Positions 50,381 through 62,200 are shown, counted from the first letter of the stretch. The stretch: 64,000 nucleotides of DNA from Serinibacter salmoneus (GCF_002563925.1 NZ_PDJD01000001.1:1742973-1806972), one strand, 5' to 3'. Made by a program: numbers and translations. Notes: generated by a model from the sequence alone, not told the origin.

Positions 50381-51438
50381 GCGATCTGCAGGGACTCGGC
50401 CTCACCGCCGTGCTGCTCCTGGCGAACGCGTTCTTCGTGGGCGCCGAGTTCGCCCTGATCTCCGCTCGACGCACCAAGATCGAGCCACGCGCGGAGGAGG
50501 GCAACCCGGTCGCGAAGATGACCCTGTTCGCGATGGAGCACGTCTCGCTCATGATGGCGGGTGCCCAGCTCGGGATCACGGTGTGCTCCCTGGCCCTGGG
50601 ATCCATCTCCGAACCCGCGATCGCGCACCTGCTCGAGGCGCCGATGGACGACCTCGGCATCCCGGCCGGTTGGCAGCACCCGATCGCGCTGGTGATCGCG
50701 CTGTCCCTGGTGACCTACCTGCACGTGGTGTTCGGCGAGATGGTGCCCAAGAACATCGCACTGGCCGGCCCCGACCGGATGGCGATGGTCCTCTCCCCGA
50801 TCCTGCTGGCCTTCTGCACCCTGCTCTACCCGGTGCTGTGGCTGCTGAACGGCATCGCGAACATCTCGCTGCGGATCATCCGGGTCACCCCGAAGGACGA
50901 GGTGACCAGTGCCTTCACGCGTGATGAGGTGGCCGGTCTGGTCGCGGAGGCCCACGAGGGCGGCCTGCTGGAGCTGAACGATGAGCGGCTGCTGCTCGGT
51001 GCCCTGCAGTTCGCCGAGCGGGACATCCGCAGCGTGCTGCTGCCCATCGAGCAGGTCCGCACCCTGCCCGAGGGCGTGACGCCGGCGCAGGCGGAGGCTG
51101 CCTCCGCACAGGGCTACTCCCGCTTCCCGGTGGCCAGTTCGAACGGCACCCTGACCGGGTACATCCACATCAAGGACATCATCGGTATCGACCCCTCCCA
51201 CCGGGACGAGCCGGTTCCCGGCGCCGCGGTCCGCCCCCTGCCGCAGGTGGCGCCCACGGCGAGCCTGCGTGAGGTGATGGCGAGCATGCAGCGCATGAGC
51301 AGTCACCTCGCGGTGGTGCAGGAGCCTGCGAGCCCGATCGGCACCATCCCGCTCGGCGTGGTCACCCTGGAGGATGTCCTGGAGGAACTGGTCGGTGAGA
51401 TCCGGGACGACTCCCGGCGCCTGGCCACCCAGCGCTGA
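50377..51438 (+). CDS. CNNM/CBS-domain protein, short form
   Basis: This 353-residue companion has the CNNM membrane domain (about 1-185; ANAFFVGAEFALISARRTKIE and MAGAQLGITVCSLALG) and a CBS pair (about 200-345, ending GVVTLEDVLEELVGEI). It lacks the C-terminal CorC_HlyC domain of its neighbour. Long/short tandem pairs of this kind are usual in Actinobacteria and may form a mixed dimer. The start overlaps the previous stop (ATGA). It ends 10 bases from a convergent gene, without a visible terminator. A magnesium or other divalent-cation role is inferred from the family. Confidence 0.91.
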   Translation: MSDLQGLGLTAVLLLANAFFVGAEFALISARRTKIEPRAEEGNPVAKMTLFAMEHVSLMMAGAQLGITVCSLALGSISEPAIAHLLEAPMDDLGIPAGWQHPIALVIALSLVTYLHVVFGEMVPKNIALAGPDRMAMVLSPILLAFCTLLYPVLWLLNGIANISLRIIRVTPKDEVTSAFTRDEVAGLVAEAHEGGLLELNDERLLLGALQFAERDIRSVLLPIEQVRTLPEGVTPAQAEAASAQGYSRFPVASSNGTLTGYIHIKDIIGIDPSHRDEPVPGAAVRPLPQVAPTASLREVMASMQRMSSHLAVVQEPASPIGTIPLGVVTLEDVLEELVGEIRDDSRRLATQR

Positions 51439-51448
51439 GGGCTGCCGC

Positions 51449-53536
51449 TCAGTTCTGCACGATCAGCACCGGCGCCGGATCGAGCGCGAGGAGCCCGTCG
51501 AGTTCCACCGGGTCGGGGCCCTGCAGCCACCCCCAGTAGGGGTAGGCGGGGTCGACGGCGGAGTCCCAGGCCTCCGCGAGGGTCACCTCGTCCTCGGCGA
51601 CCTCGTCCGTCCCGGTCGCCGACGGCTGCGGAGCGGGCTCCTCGGTGGGCGCCGGGAGCACGGCTGCGCCGTCCACCTCCAGCACCACCGAGACCTGCGC
51701 CGCGGTCGGGATCTCCAGGCTCTCGACGTCGAACCCGGTGGGTAGCCGCAGCACCACCAGTTTCGGTGGCAGGGACTCCTGCAGCACCTGCTCGGCGAGC
51801 CACTCGAGGGTCTCGGTGAGTTCCTCCGCGAGATCCGTGGGTGGGCCGCCGGGCCGGGTGGGGGTGCCGGTGTCACTGAGGCGCCAGGTCGCATCGAGCA
51901 CCACGCCCACCGCCGGCCTGGCCAGGCTCTCGGGGTACTGCTCGAGCTGCTGGATGAACCGGGCCCGGCCGGGTTGGAAGGACAGCAGGGTCATCACACC
52001 CTCCTGCGCCGCGAGGTCCAGCGTCTCGATCAGGTCCTCGCCGCTGCGCAGCCGGGAGTAGGTGCCGTCACTGCCGGGGGTGTCGGAGGCGATCGTGGTG
52101 AGGAGCTCCGCCGTCGGGATCGCCCCGGGCACACCGGCGGCGTACTCGCGCACCGCGGTGATCCCTTCCTGCGCCGTGCCCTCCCCCAACGGGCCGAGTT
52201 CGGGCGCACCGGGGGTGCCGCGCAGTCCCACGTACGTCTTGGCCGGCAGCACCCACTGGCCACCGCCGGGCAGGGCGTCGCCCGTGGTGGCCACGGCCAC
52301 CTGGTAGGCCAGCGTGCCGGCGTCGGGCAGGCCCTCCCCCAGGCCCATCGCGAGCGTCGGGTCGTTGCCGTAGATGGTGGCGATCGCCAGGGGATCCATG
52401 CTGATGTCACCGCCGGGCACGATGACGGCGTCCGCGCCGGCGGCACGTGCCGTGCCGAGCGCGGCCACCTGACCGGGTCCGCCGTCGGAGACGACGATGA
52501 GCTCCTCGGTTCGTTCGGTGGCGAGCACCGGGGGCAGACCCGGCAGGGTGGTGAGGTCCTCGGTGGCCGACTCGCTGGGGCTCGGGGTCTCGATCCCGCC
52601 GTCGCTCGGCTCCGCGGTGGAGTCCTGGGACGCGGGGTCGGCGGGTTCGGTCGCGGACGGGCTGGGATCCTCCGTGTCCGCATCGGAGTCGGTGTCCGTG
52701 CCGGTGTCGGCATCGGAGTCGGTGTCCGTGCCGGTGTCGTTCCCGGACCCCGCCGCCAGCACCGACCCGGCGGCACGTGAGCCGGGGTCCAGGGCGCTGG
52801 CGCCGCCCGAGGCCTCCCCCTGGTCGGTGACGTCCTCGGGGTCGGAGGGTGCGTCGTCGCCGGGCTCCTCGGCCTCGGACTCCTCGACCGGCACCGCCTC
52901 GGGGTCGGTCTCGTAGATCCACTCGTACGGCTGCTGCGCCGAGGCGAGCATCGTGAGGGCGTTCGCGGGATCCACCTGCAGCGAACCGGACAGTTCCTGC
53001 CCGAGCACCACCTGCAGGCCTGCCACGTTCTGCGGTGCCGCGACCGCCCGCAGCAACTGGGTGCCCTCGGACAACTCCGGCACGACGGCCTCCTCCAGCA
53101 CGAGGACCGTGTGGGTGCCCAACCGCTCCAGTTCCGCGGCCACCTGCGCCGAGCGGCTCTCGGAGGTGACCAGTGCAGGCACCCCGAGCACCATCGCGAT
53201 GGAGGCCGCGCGCAGCTGATCGCCGCCCTCGTCCACCAGCACCACGATCCCGGCCTCGACGAACAGCGCTGTGGAGGCGTCGATCGCCAGTGTCACGGGG
53301 TCGGTGGAGTCGAACACCACGGCGCTGTCGGGCAGGCTCACCGCGGCTCCCGCGCTGAGCTCCGCAGCGGGATCGGCTGGCAGTTCCTCGTACCCGCTGC
53401 ACGCGGTGACCAGGGTGGCCGAGGCGGTGAGCGCCGCGACCCACCGCGCCCCGGAGGGGCGCACGGCGAACCGGCGCACTGCGCGGCTGATCACAGCGCG
53501 GCCCGCGCGCGCGGTGCGGGCTGTGGTGTGGCTCAC
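51449..53536 (-). CDS. Secreted lipoprotein with cell-wall-binding-repeat-like regions
   Basis: This 695-residue protein has an Arg-rich signal peptide ending in lipobox LVTAC (Cys46). The following region (about 75-160: RAASIAMVLGVPALVTS, AAELERLGTHTVLVLEE) resembles cell-wall-binding repeat type 2. A long acidic, low-complexity linker (about 195-330) contains two copies of TDTDSDADTG. The C-terminal half continues the same repeat style (ALGTARAAGADAVIVPGGD) and ends with a possible alpha/beta domain. It is probably an envelope protein of unknown role. GATGAT six bases before the GTG suggests a leaderless start. Confidence 0.7.
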   Translation of the reverse strand: MSHTTARTARAGRAVISRAVRRFAVRPSGARWVAALTASATLVTACSGYEELPADPAAELSAGAAVSLPDSAVVFDSTDPVTLAIDASTALFVEAGIVVLVDEGGDQLRAASIAMVLGVPALVTSESRSAQVAAELERLGTHTVLVLEEAVVPELSEGTQLLRAVAAPQNVAGLQVVLGQELSGSLQVDPANALTMLASAQQPYEWIYETDPEAVPVEESEAEEPGDDAPSDPEDVTDQGEASGGASALDPGSRAAGSVLAAGSGNDTGTDTDSDADTGTDTDSDADTEDPSPSATEPADPASQDSTAEPSDGGIETPSPSESATEDLTTLPGLPPVLATERTEELIVVSDGGPGQVAALGTARAAGADAVIVPGGDISMDPLAIATIYGNDPTLAMGLGEGLPDAGTLAYQVAVATTGDALPGGGQWVLPAKTYVGLRGTPGAPELGPLGEGTAQEGITAVREYAAGVPGAIPTAELLTTIASDTPGSDGTYSRLRSGEDLIETLDLAAQEGVMTLLSFQPGRARFIQQLEQYPESLARPAVGVVLDATWRLSDTGTPTRPGGPPTDLAEELTETLEWLAEQVLQESLPPKLVVLRLPTGFDVESLEIPTAAQVSVVLEVDGAAVLPAPTEEPAPQPSATGTDEVAEDEVTLAEAWDSAVDPAYPYWGWLQGPDPVELDGLLALDPAPVLIVQN
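52674..52733. repeat. 30-bp tandem repeat coding TDTDSDADTG
   Basis: Two 30-bp units (52674-52703 and 52704-52733) differ at one base and encode the acidic 10-residue repeat of the lipoprotein linker. Confidence 0.85.
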
Positions 53537-53581
53537 CGCCCCATCATCCCATCGCCTCCTGGGAACGCCCGGGCACCGGGG

Positions 53582-54361
53582 TCAGGAGCGGGCGGAGTCC
53601 AGGTAGGGGATGAGGGTCTCGGCGAGGTAGTCGGCGGTGTCCTCCCAGCCGCCCACGGCGTGGCAACGCACCCCGAGGTCCAGCACGGGGCGGTCGTTGC
53701 CGCCCTCGTCCAGGCGGTCCCCCACGAAGACCATGTTCGCCAGCGGCACGCCGGTCTGCTCCTCCAGGGCCTTCATGCCGTAGGCCTTGTCCACGCCGCG
53801 CCGGGTGATGTCCACGGACGTGGATCCGCCGGAGCGGACCTCGAGGTCGGGCAGGAGGGCGGCGACGGCGTCACGCAGCCGGCCCTTGCGCTCACCGGTC
53901 GGGTCCCACGCCGCCTTGGCGTCCACGGGTGCGGCCTGGCCGAGGGCGGAGAAGGTGATCTGCGAGCCGCGGTCCTCCAGCACCGGCCCCCAGGTCTCGG
54001 TCTCCCACAGGCCCAGCGCCTTGGCCTGCTCCTCCAGCGCGCGCATGGCGCGATCGCGCTCGTCGGCCGTGAGGGTGCGGGCGTAGACCGTGGTGAACGT
54101 CTCCCCGTCCCACGTGAAGTACTGGGTGCCGCAGGTGGGCATGAGGTGCAGACGGCGCGCGGCGTCGTCGTCCAGGTCCAGGCGCTCCAGCACCTGGTCA
54201 CGGAACTGCTGGTACTGCCCCCCGGAGATCACGCACACCTGGGTGCGCTCCAGCAGCGCGGTCAGCAACTGCGCCACCTGCGGCGGCAGGGGTGACTTCG
54301 AGGGTGCGAGGGTGTCGTCGAGGTCGAAGGCGACGAGGTCGATGGGAGCGTCAGTCAGCAC
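53582..54361 (-). CDS. HAD-superfamily phosphatase, type IIB
   Basis: This 259-residue protein has HAD motif I VAFDLDDTLAPSKSPLP (Asp nucleophile near residue 12), motif II in VCVISGG (Ser), and motif III/IV with K near RRGVDKAYGMKALEE and VFVGDRLDEGGND. The cap insertion between motifs II and III is of type IIB (Cof-like/phosphomannomutase-like). It probably removes phosphate from a sugar phosphate. The GTG at 54361 has TAGGGT seven bases upstream and no Shine-Dalgarno, so it is likely leaderless. It lies downstream of pntB on the same strand but with its own promoter. Confidence 0.88.
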   Translation of the reverse strand: MLTDAPIDLVAFDLDDTLAPSKSPLPPQVAQLLTALLERTQVCVISGGQYQQFRDQVLERLDLDDDAARRLHLMPTCGTQYFTWDGETFTTVYARTLTADERDRAMRALEEQAKALGLWETETWGPVLEDRGSQITFSALGQAAPVDAKAAWDPTGERKGRLRDAVAALLPDLEVRSGGSTSVDITRRGVDKAYGMKALEEQTGVPLANMVFVGDRLDEGGNDRPVLDLGVRCHAVGGWEDTADYLAETLIPYLDSARS

Positions 54362-54374
54362 GCTGACAACCCTA
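54362..54374 (-). promoter_or_regulatory. Leaderless -10 element of the HAD gene
   Basis: TAGGGT (54369-54374, minus strand) with seven bases to the GTG at 54361. Confidence 0.5.
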
Positions 54375-54409
54375 GCGGCACCCGGCCCGAGCGGAACCTC
54401 GGCCGTCGC

Positions 54410-55825
54410 TCATGCCGGGACCGAGGCCTGCGCGACCGCCCGGGAGATGGCCTCGACCTGGTCCTTGGCGTCCCCGAACAGCATCGAGGTGTTCTCCTTG
54501 AAGAACAGCGGGTTCTGCACCCCGGCGTAGCCGGTGGCCATCGAGCGCTTGAAGACCACCACGTGCCCGGACTCCCACACCCGCAGCACCGGCATGCCGG
54601 CGATCGGCGAGGTGGGATCGTCCATCGCGGCCGGGTTCACCGTGTCGTTCGCGCCGATCACCAGGACCACGTCGGTGTCGGCCAGGTCGTCGTTGATCTC
54701 GTCCATCTCCAGGACGACGTCGTAGGGCACCTTGGCCTCGGCCAGCAGCACGTTCATGTGTCCGGGCAGGCGCCCCGCGACGGGGTGGACGCCGAACCGG
54801 ACGCTCACGCCCCGCTCCCGCAGCGTCGCCACGAGGTCGGCCACGGGGTACTGCGCCTTGGCGACCGCCATCCCGTAGCCGGGGGTGATCACCACGCTGG
54901 AGGCGCCGAGCAGTTCGGCTGCGACGTCCTCGGCGCTGGTCTCGGTGTGCGTGCCCTGTGGACCCTCGGAGGGGGCGGCCGGGCCGGAGCCCTCACCGAA
55001 CCCGCCGAGGATCACCGAGATGAAGGAGCGGTTCATGGCCTTGCACATGATGTAGCTGAGGATCGCACCGGAGGAGCCGACCAGGGCGCCGGTGACGATG
55101 AGCAGGTCGTTGCTGAGCATGAACCCGGCCGCGGCGGCCGCCCACCCGGAGTAGGAGTTCAGCATCGAGACGACCACGGGCATGTCGCCGCCGCCGATCG
55201 AGGCCACCAGGTGCCAGCCGAGCGCGAGGGCCAGCACCGTCATGAGCAGCAGCGGGAGGATCGAGTGGCTGGCGAGGAACCAGCCGCCGAGCGCGATGCT
55301 GGCCACGCCGATGCCGGCGTTGATGAGGTGCTTGCCCGGCAGGGTGAGCGCCGCGGAGGGGATCTTCGCCGACAGCTTCAGGTAGGCGACGATCGAGCCG
55401 GTGAAGGTGACAGCGCCGATCAGCACGCCCAGGTAGACCTCCACGAGGTGCAGGGCGTCGGGCTCCTCGGTCAGGAAGGAGTTGAATCCCACCAGCACCG
55501 CCGCCAGGCCCACGAAGCTGTGGAGCATGGCGATGAGCTCGGGCATCTGGGTCATCTCCACGCTGCGGGCACGCCAGGTGCCCACCGTGAGTCCCACGAT
55601 CAGCGCCAGGGCGATGAGCAGCGCCGTCACCAGTACGGGGCGCTCGGAGCGCTCCAGTGCCAGCGCGATCGTGGCGGCCAGGGCCAGTCCCATGCCCACC
55701 ATGCCCAGGATGTTGCCGCGGCGCGCCGTGGTCTGCTTCGAGAGCCCCGCCAGCGACAGGATGAACAGCAGCGCGGCCGCGATGTAGGTGACCTGAGCGG
55801 CCTGGGTCAGCAATGAGTCGGTCAT
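54410..55825 (-). CDS. pntB: NAD(P) transhydrogenase subunit beta
   Basis: PntB is the NADP-binding and proton-channel subunit of the membrane transhydrogenase, which makes NADPH from NADH using the proton gradient. The 471-residue protein has eight or nine membrane segments in the first 270 residues. It then has the NADP-binding domain III with [37 protein letters not shown] and [14 protein letters not shown]. The ATG lies two bases from the pntA stop (one base between), so the two are co-translated. The HAD gene follows 48 bases later. Confidence 0.96.
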   Translation of the reverse strand: MTDSLLTQAAQVTYIAAALLFILSLAGLSKQTTARRGNILGMVGMGLALAATIALALERSERPVLVTALLIALALIVGLTVGTWRARSVEMTQMPELIAMLHSFVGLAAVLVGFNSFLTEEPDALHLVEVYLGVLIGAVTFTGSIVAYLKLSAKIPSAALTLPGKHLINAGIGVASIALGGWFLASHSILPLLLMTVLALALGWHLVASIGGGDMPVVVSMLNSYSGWAAAAAGFMLSNDLLIVTGALVGSSGAILSYIMCKAMNRSFISVILGGFGEGSGPAAPSEGPQGTHTETSAEDVAAELLGASSVVITPGYGMAVAKAQYPVADLVATLRERGVSVRFGVHPVAGRLPGHMNVLLAEAKVPYDVVLEMDEINDDLADTDVVLVIGANDTVNPAAMDDPTSPIAGMPVLRVWESGHVVVFKRSMATGYAGVQNPLFFKENTSMLFGDAKDQVEAISRAVAQASVPA

Positions 55826-55826
55826 C

Positions 55827-57389
55827 TCAGGCTCCCTTCTGGAACATGCCGAGCATGCGGTAGGTGACGAGGAACCCGCCGAAGATGTTGATGGAGGCCA
55901 CGGCGGCGGCGATGAACGCCAGCACGGTGACCCAGGTGTCCGCGTTGCCCAACTGCAGCAGCGCGCCGACCAGGATGATCCCGGAGATCGCGTTGGTCTG
56001 CGCCATCAACGGGGTGTGCAGGGAGTGGCTGACCTGGGAGATCACGTAGTACCCGACCACCACCGCGAGCACGAACACCGTGATGTGCGGCAGGAAGGAG
56101 GCGGGGGCGAACGTCAACCCGAGACCGAGCAGCACCGCCAGGAGCGCGTAGGTGATGGTGCGGCGCTTGGCCTTGGCGCTCGCCGCCTGCTCGGCGGCAG
56201 CGCGCTGGGCGGCCAGTTCCGCCTCGCTCGGCGGTGGGGGCGCAGCGGGTGCGGCCGGGGCCGCGGAGACCTGGACCGGGGGTGGTGGCCACATCACGCC
56301 GTCGGGTCCGGTGACGCTCATGCCGCGCAGCACCACATCCTCCATGTCCAGCACGAGCGCCCCGTCCTTGCCGGGGGTGGCGAGCTTGAGGAGGTTGACG
56401 ATGTTGGTGCCCAGCAGCTGGGAGGTGTGCCGGGGCATGGCGGCCGTGAGGTCCCTCTCGCCGATCACGACCACGCCGCCGGGTGTGGTGATCCGTTCCC
56501 CCGGCACGGTGGCCTCGCAGTTCCCGCCGCCGGAGGCCGCGAGGTCGACCACCACCGAGCCGGGGCGCATCGCCTGGACCATCGCCTCGGTGATCGTGGT
56601 GGGCGCGGTGCCGCGCACCAGGGCGGTGGTGATGACCACGTCCGCCGCCGCGGTCTCGACGGCGTAGACGTCCATCGCGGCCGCCTGCTGCTGGGCGGTG
56701 AGCGGCTTGGCGTACCCGTCGGCGGCGATCTCCTGCTGCGCCTGCGGGGCGATGACGGGTTCGCCCCCCATGGAGGCGATCTGCTCGGCGGCCTCGGGCC
56801 GCACGTCGAAGGCCCGCACGGTGGCACCGAGGCTGGCTGCCGCACCGATGGCCGCCAGGCCCGCGACCCCGGCCCCGATCACGAACACGGTGGCCGGCGC
56901 GGTCTTGCCGGCGGCGGTGACCTGCCCGGCGAACATGCCGCCGTAGGCCTCCGCGGCCTCGATGACGGCACGGTACCCGGCGATGTTGGACTGGGTGGAG
57001 AGGATGTCCAGGGCCTGCGCGCGGGAGATCCGGGGCACGGCGTCCAGTGCGAGCGCCGTGATGCGCCGCTGGGCGAGCGCCTCCAGGAGGTCGCCGCGCT
57101 GCGCGGGGGCGAGCGGGGCGATCAGGGTGGCGCCCGGGCTCAGGCGGGCGATCTCCTCGACGCCGGGGGTGTGCACGAGTGCCACGATGTCCGCGCCCCA
57201 CGCCTGCTCGGCGGTGCCGATCGTGGCGCCCGCGGCCTCATAGGCGGCATCGGGGAAGGTGGCGCGCTGCCCCGCGCCGGATTCCACGAGCACCTCATAG
57301 CCCAACTTGATCAGGGCGATCACGGTCGTGGGGGTGGCTGAGACGGTGGGGCCGGCACCGTCGGGTTGCCGGGGGACGCCGATGTTCAT
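55827..57389 (-). CDS. pntA: NAD(P) transhydrogenase subunit alpha
   Basis: This 520-residue PntA is the full-length form, with the soluble NAD-binding domain I (about 1-370, including [21 protein letters not shown]) fused to the membrane part (about 425-520, four segments: [16 protein letters not shown] and [14 protein letters not shown]). A proline/alanine linker joins them (about 375-415). In many bacteria these are separate PntAA and PntAB chains. ATG 57389 gives the family start [12 protein letters not shown] 57398 and GTG 57395 are alternatives nearer AGGAAAG, adding two or three residues. TAGGCT (57442-57447) is a likely -10. It makes NADPH together with PntB. Confidence 0.95.
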   Translation of the reverse strand: MNIGVPRQPDGAGPTVSATPTTVIALIKLGYEVLVESGAGQRATFPDAAYEAAGATIGTAEQAWGADIVALVHTPGVEEIARLSPGATLIAPLAPAQRGDLLEALAQRRITALALDAVPRISRAQALDILSTQSNIAGYRAVIEAAEAYGGMFAGQVTAAGKTAPATVFVIGAGVAGLAAIGAAASLGATVRAFDVRPEAAEQIASMGGEPVIAPQAQQEIAADGYAKPLTAQQQAAAMDVYAVETAAADVVITTALVRGTAPTTITEAMVQAMRPGSVVVDLAASGGGNCEATVPGERITTPGGVVVIGERDLTAAMPRHTSQLLGTNIVNLLKLATPGKDGALVLDMEDVVLRGMSVTGPDGVMWPPPPVQVSAAPAAPAAPPPPSEAELAAQRAAAEQAASAKAKRRTITYALLAVLLGLGLTFAPASFLPHITVFVLAVVVGYYVISQVSHSLHTPLMAQTNAISGIILVGALLQLGNADTWVTVLAFIAAAVASINIFGGFLVTYRMLGMFQKGA

Positions 57390-57507
57390 GGGCACCATCT
57401 TTCCTGGTGTGGGGGCGGTCGCCGGATGAGTCGCTGGTCCCAGCCTAGAGAAGGTGCATTCCTGACGAGGGGACCCTGGTCCCGCCCCCGGCGCGAGGAG
57501 CCGGTGC

Positions 57508-58968
57508 TCAGCGTGGACGGGAAGCCACGCCGGGGTCGGAGTCGACGCCCGCGGACTCCCCCGGCACCATCCCCGGCTCCGCCGCCTCCTCAGCGGCAGC
57601 CGCCACGCCCTCGACGGGCGCGGCGGAGCCCGCACGCGGTCGCCACAGCCGCCGCGGCCCCGACTCACGCGCAGCGGGCAGCCACAGTTCCCCGGTGCGT
57701 GCGGGGAGCGGCTCCTCGTGCGCCGATGAGGTGTACAGCCCGCTGCGCTGCGCGTCGAGTTCCGCGTCCAGCACGCCGCCCACGAGGATCGCGATGGAAC
57801 ACAGCCACAGCCACAGCACGCCGGCGAGCACGAGGCCGAGCATCTGCGCGGCCGCCTGCACCATCTCGCTGTCCGCGGAGGAGGTCCCCATCGTGTCCGG
57901 CACCGCGAACCGCATGTACAGCGTGAAACCGCTGGAGACCAGGAGGACCCCGAGTGTCCCGACGATCGCCCCAGGCAGGCACTGCGTCCAGACGTTGTCC
58001 ACGTTCGGCGCGTACCGGTAGAGCAGGGTGAGGAAGGCACCCAGTACCGCGATGACCACCGGCCAGCGCAGCACCTGCCATGCGGTCTTGAATCCCTCGC
58101 CCCAGCCGAACCAGTCCGCGATCTCGGAGCCGCCACCCAGGAGCGGGCCGATCACCACCAGCAGGAGCACCGCGACCACCGTGACGATCAGACCCAGACT
58201 GAACACCAGTCCGAGCGCGTACTGCGAGACCAGGCCGCGCCGATCGCTCACGCGGTAGGCGTCGTCCAACGCGCGCACGGCGGCGCGGAACACGCGGCTG
58301 GCGAGGTAGAGCGTGACGAGCAGCGAGCCGACGGCGAAGCTCGTGCGCTGTTCGGCGAGCAGGCCATCGACCAGCGGCTCGAGGATCTCCACGGCGACCT
58401 GCTCGGCGAAGACGGCCGAGAGCCCGTTCACCACCGACTCCCGGATCTGGTCCACCACCTCGTCCCCGAGCACCGGGCGCAGGAACCCGAGGCTCGCGCC
58501 GAGCGCGGTGGCCAGCGGCACCAGGGAGATCAGGCCGTAGTAGGACATCTCGGCGGCGAGCCCGGTGACGCGGACCTCGCCGATGCGGAAGGACGAGCGC
58601 AGGAGAAGAGCAAGGGTATTGATGCCACCGATGCGCATCGGGTGCCGATCGGCGAAGGCGAGCAGATGCTCCTTGAACCCGGGGCCCTCCCGCCGCCGAC
58701 GGGCTCTGGCCATCAACGGGTGCGCAATGTGTTCGGAGACCCAGGCACCCACCACCACCGCCACGAGCGCACCGGCGATCGCGATGCCCGCCGCGGCTAC
58801 GGCTCGCAGCGCCCCGGCGCTCCACGCCTCCAGGAACACGGCGGTGAGGATCGCGACCGCCCACGTCAGCAGGGTCGAGGAGGCGGCCGACAGGCGGTGA
58901 CTCACCCACGGGATGCGGCGGGCGACCACGGCCATCACCAGCCCGACGATCACCACGGTGACGAGCAC
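57508..58968 (-). CDS. YihY/BrkB-family membrane protein
   Basis: This 486-residue protein has about eight membrane segments. The first two lie near 1-20 and 28-75, and the YihY core follows with [21 protein letters not shown] (about 157-177), a family hallmark, and [16 protein letters not shown]. The name BrkB once implied ribonuclease or serum resistance, but function is unsettled. The acidic, Ala-rich C-terminal 80 residues are disordered. GTG 58968 is chosen (GGGAG four bases before). An ATG at 59040 is possible, but the intervening codons lack the GC-rich third positions of real genes here. Confidence 0.86.
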   Translation of the reverse strand: MLVTVVIVGLVMAVVARRIPWVSHRLSAASSTLLTWAVAILTAVFLEAWSAGALRAVAAAGIAIAGALVAVVVGAWVSEHIAHPLMARARRRREGPGFKEHLLAFADRHPMRIGGINTLALLLRSSFRIGEVRVTGLAAEMSYYGLISLVPLATALGASLGFLRPVLGDEVVDQIRESVVNGLSAVFAEQVAVEILEPLVDGLLAEQRTSFAVGSLLVTLYLASRVFRAAVRALDDAYRVSDRRGLVSQYALGLVFSLGLIVTVVAVLLLVVIGPLLGGGSEIADWFGWGEGFKTAWQVLRWPVVIAVLGAFLTLLYRYAPNVDNVWTQCLPGAIVGTLGVLLVSSGFTLYMRFAVPDTMGTSSADSEMVQAAAQMLGLVLAGVLWLWLCSIAILVGGVLDAELDAQRSGLYTSSAHEEPLPARTGELWLPAARESGPRRLWRPRAGSAAPVEGVAAAAEEAAEPGMVPGESAGVDSDPGVASRPR

Positions 58969-59213
58969 GGCTCTCCCAGGGTCGGCGGTCGGTCGGGCAG
59001 GAGGAACGGCGGTCGGGCGCAGGCACCCGCGCGCACCCATCCTGTCAGACGCAGCCCGGGGCCGGACGCCCGCAGGGCACCACGGGAAGGGAACCAGAAA
59101 GATCCCTGAAGGAAACCTGGGCGAAACGATGACCTTCCTAGGGTCGAAGGGCACCCTGCGGCTCCTTGTCTCGGGGTGGCGTCATGTGCAGATGTCGACT
59201 CCCGAGGAGAACC
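58969..59213. other. Divergent intergenic region
   Basis: This 245-bp stretch holds no gene I can support. It should carry the divergent promoters of the YihY gene and the SLH-type hydrolase. TAGGGT at 59139-59144 (plus) is a possible -10 for the latter; no -35 is clear. Confidence 0.4.
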
Positions 59214-62200
59214 GTGAAACCCCCGCACGCTTTGCTCCACTCCCATCGCGCTCCCCGCGCCGTCGCGGCCGCCGCCGCGCTGGCGGCCCTGGCCGCGCCG
59301 GCCTTGACGGCGCCGGCGCTCGCCGCCCCCGCCGCCCCCGCCTCCGCCACGGGCACCACGGACGGGGAGGACTGGACCGTCACCACCGTTCCCGGCGGCT
59401 ACGAGGTCACCCTGGAACTGGACGCCCCGGTGGAGGTTCGTGCCTCCCTGCCCAGCCTGACCGTGGACGGCGAGGAGATCGGCGCCGCCACCGAGTCGCT
59501 CGACGGCACCACCCTGACCGTTCTCACCACGGACCCGAGCGTGCTCGAGGCCTCCTCGGTGGAGGCCGGGTGGGTGGGTGAGGTGCCCGACGGCGAGGCC
59601 CCCTCCGCGCTCCCGGCCGAGTTGGTCGACTTGGCCGAGGGCACGATGACCGAACTGGACGCCGACCCGTCCGAGGTCGGCCCCTACGCCGTCGAGCGCT
59701 ACGACTACGACCTGGGGGACGAGTACTTCGAGCTGCGCACCTTCGACCGCCTGGGCGAGGCGCGCGCCGCGGTGTTCATGCCCGATGCGAGCGCGACCGG
59801 TGAACTGCCGGTGGTGCTGTTCCTGCACGGCCGGCACACCGCCTGCTCGGGCGGCACCCGCAACCCGCTGGCGTGGCCGTGCAACGACGACCAGACCGAC
59901 ATCCCCTCCTACCTGGGCTACAACGAGGCCGCCGAGGTGCTGGCCTCCCAGGGCTACGCCGTCGTGTCCATCTCGGCGAACGCCATCAACTCCCTGGACG
60001 GTTCGCTCGCCGACGACACCGGAGCCGCCGCCCGTGGCCAGCTCGTGCTGGACCACCTGGAGCTGCTGCGCGAGGCGAATGCGGGTAGCGCCCCCGAGGG
60101 GATCAGCGAGTCCCTCACGGGTCGTCTCGACCTGAGCAACGTGGGCCTGATGGGCCACTCCCGCGGCGGCGAGGGCATCATGCGCGCCGCGGTGATGAAC
60201 GCCGAGCTCGAGGAGCCGTTCGGGATCAACGGCGTGCTGCCGCTGGCCCCGACCGACTACACGCGCATCACGGTGCCCGGGATCCCGACCGCGGTGATCC
60301 TGCCCTACTGCGACGGCGACGTCGAGGACCAGATGGGGCAGAAGTTCATCAACGACTCCCGCTACGCCTACGACGACGACGTGCTGCGTTCCTCGGTGCT
60401 GGTGATGGGGATGAACCACAACTTCTTCAACACCTACTGGACCCCGGGGCTGTACGACATCGCCACCAGCGACGACTGGCGCTTCATGGACCGCCAGCAG
60501 ACCTCCCCGATCTGCGGCGAGAACGCCGAGACGCGGGTGGACGCGGCCACCCAGTACTCCTTCGGTACCGCCTACATGGCCGGGTTCTTCCGCCTGACCC
60601 TGGGCGGGGACGAGGAGTTCCTGCCGATGTTCGACGGCTCCGACGCCGTCCCGGCCTCCGCCGGCGACGTGGTCGTGGACGTCAGCGCCACCCAGCCCGC
60701 CTCCACCCGCCTGGACCTGGCGACCTTCGCCACCACCACCGACCGCGTACAGGTCAGCGGCGCCGGCACCTTCGCGTTCTGCGAGAACCTCTCCCCGGTG
60801 GACGTCCCGAGCTCCAAGCCGTACTGCGTCGAGACCCTGAACTTCGCGCAGGCCCCGGACTGGAGCACCCTGGGCGGCAACGGCAAGGCGGGCTCCGTGC
60901 CCTCCACCCCCGCGCTGCACTTCACCTACGAGGAGCCGGGATCGCGTGAGGTCGCCGCCGAGCTGGCCGTCACGCTCACCGGTGGCACCGACCTGAGCGA
61001 CTACGAGTCGCTGTCCTTCCGGGTCAGCCCCGATGAGTTCGTCGTCGGGAGCACCGAGCTGGACGTGGAGCTGCTGGACGGCGCCGGCGGTTCGGCCGAG
61101 GTCTCCGCCGAGGAGTTCGGCGCGGCGCTGGAGGTCCTGCCGGGCCTGGAGTACCCGCTGCGCAAGGTCCTGCTGCAGCAGCTGACGATCCCGCTGACCG
61201 AGTTCGAGGGCGTCGACCTGACGGACGTGCGTCAGGTGCGCTTCAACGCCCCGCAGGAGTCCGGGGGCGTGCTGCTCTCGGACCTGGCGGCGCTCGCGCC
61301 CGCCACGGTGGGCACCCCCGAGATCTCCGCGCGCCCGCTGGTGACGGTGCCGGAGGTGCGGGTCGAGGAGGGTTCCGGCGTCGGGAGCGTGGAGGTGCCG
61401 CTGGTGCTCTCCGCCCCCGCCGAGGAGACCTCCGAGGCCTACCTCACGGTGCTCGGATCGGCGACCGGTTCGGTCGGCAACCTCATGGAGAAGGTGACCT
61501 TCGCCCCGGGTGAGCAGTGCGTCGCGGTCGAGGTGCCGCTGGTGGGCAACACGACCACCAGTTCGGCCACGACGGCCACGTTCGTCACGAACGCCTCCAA
61601 CACCCAGACCGGTGTCACGATCGGCGACTCCTTCGGCGCGATCATCGTGCGGGAGGACGACGCCGTGGTCAGCGGCGAGGAGGAGCTGACGCTGGCCGAT
61701 CCGGTCGGCGTGCAGGGTGACGCCTGCGCCGAGGCGATGGCGACCACGGGTGAGCTCACGGCCCACCCGGCCACCACCACCCCGGGCTCCCCGGTCACCG
61801 TGACGGCGTCGGGCTTCCGCACCGGCGAGGCGGTGACGATCACGCTCGACGGCGTGGAGGTCGCCACGGTCGTGAGCGCCGACGGGTCCGTCGAGGCCGA
61901 GGTGATCCTCGCCGAGGACGCCTCCTACGGGGCGCACGCGCTGCTGGCCACCGGTGCCGGCTCGGGCTACAGCGCCGCGGGTGAGGTCACCGTCGGTTCG
62001 CCGTTCGTGGATGTGTCGGTGGAGAACATGTTCTTCACCGAGATCGCCTGGCTGGCCGAGCAGGGCATCTCCACCGGCTGGAGCACCCCGCAGGGCCAGG
62101 AGTACCGACCCCTGCAGCCCATCGCCCGTGACGCCATGGCCGCCTTCCTGTACCGGATGGCCGAGGTGGAGGACTACACACCCCCCACCACCTCACCCTT

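Noticed and set aside
58969-59154. Longer N-terminus of the YihY gene
   Set aside because: The frame is open to 59154, but third positions are not GC-rich and there is no ribosome site. The GTG at 58968 has GGGAG upstream.
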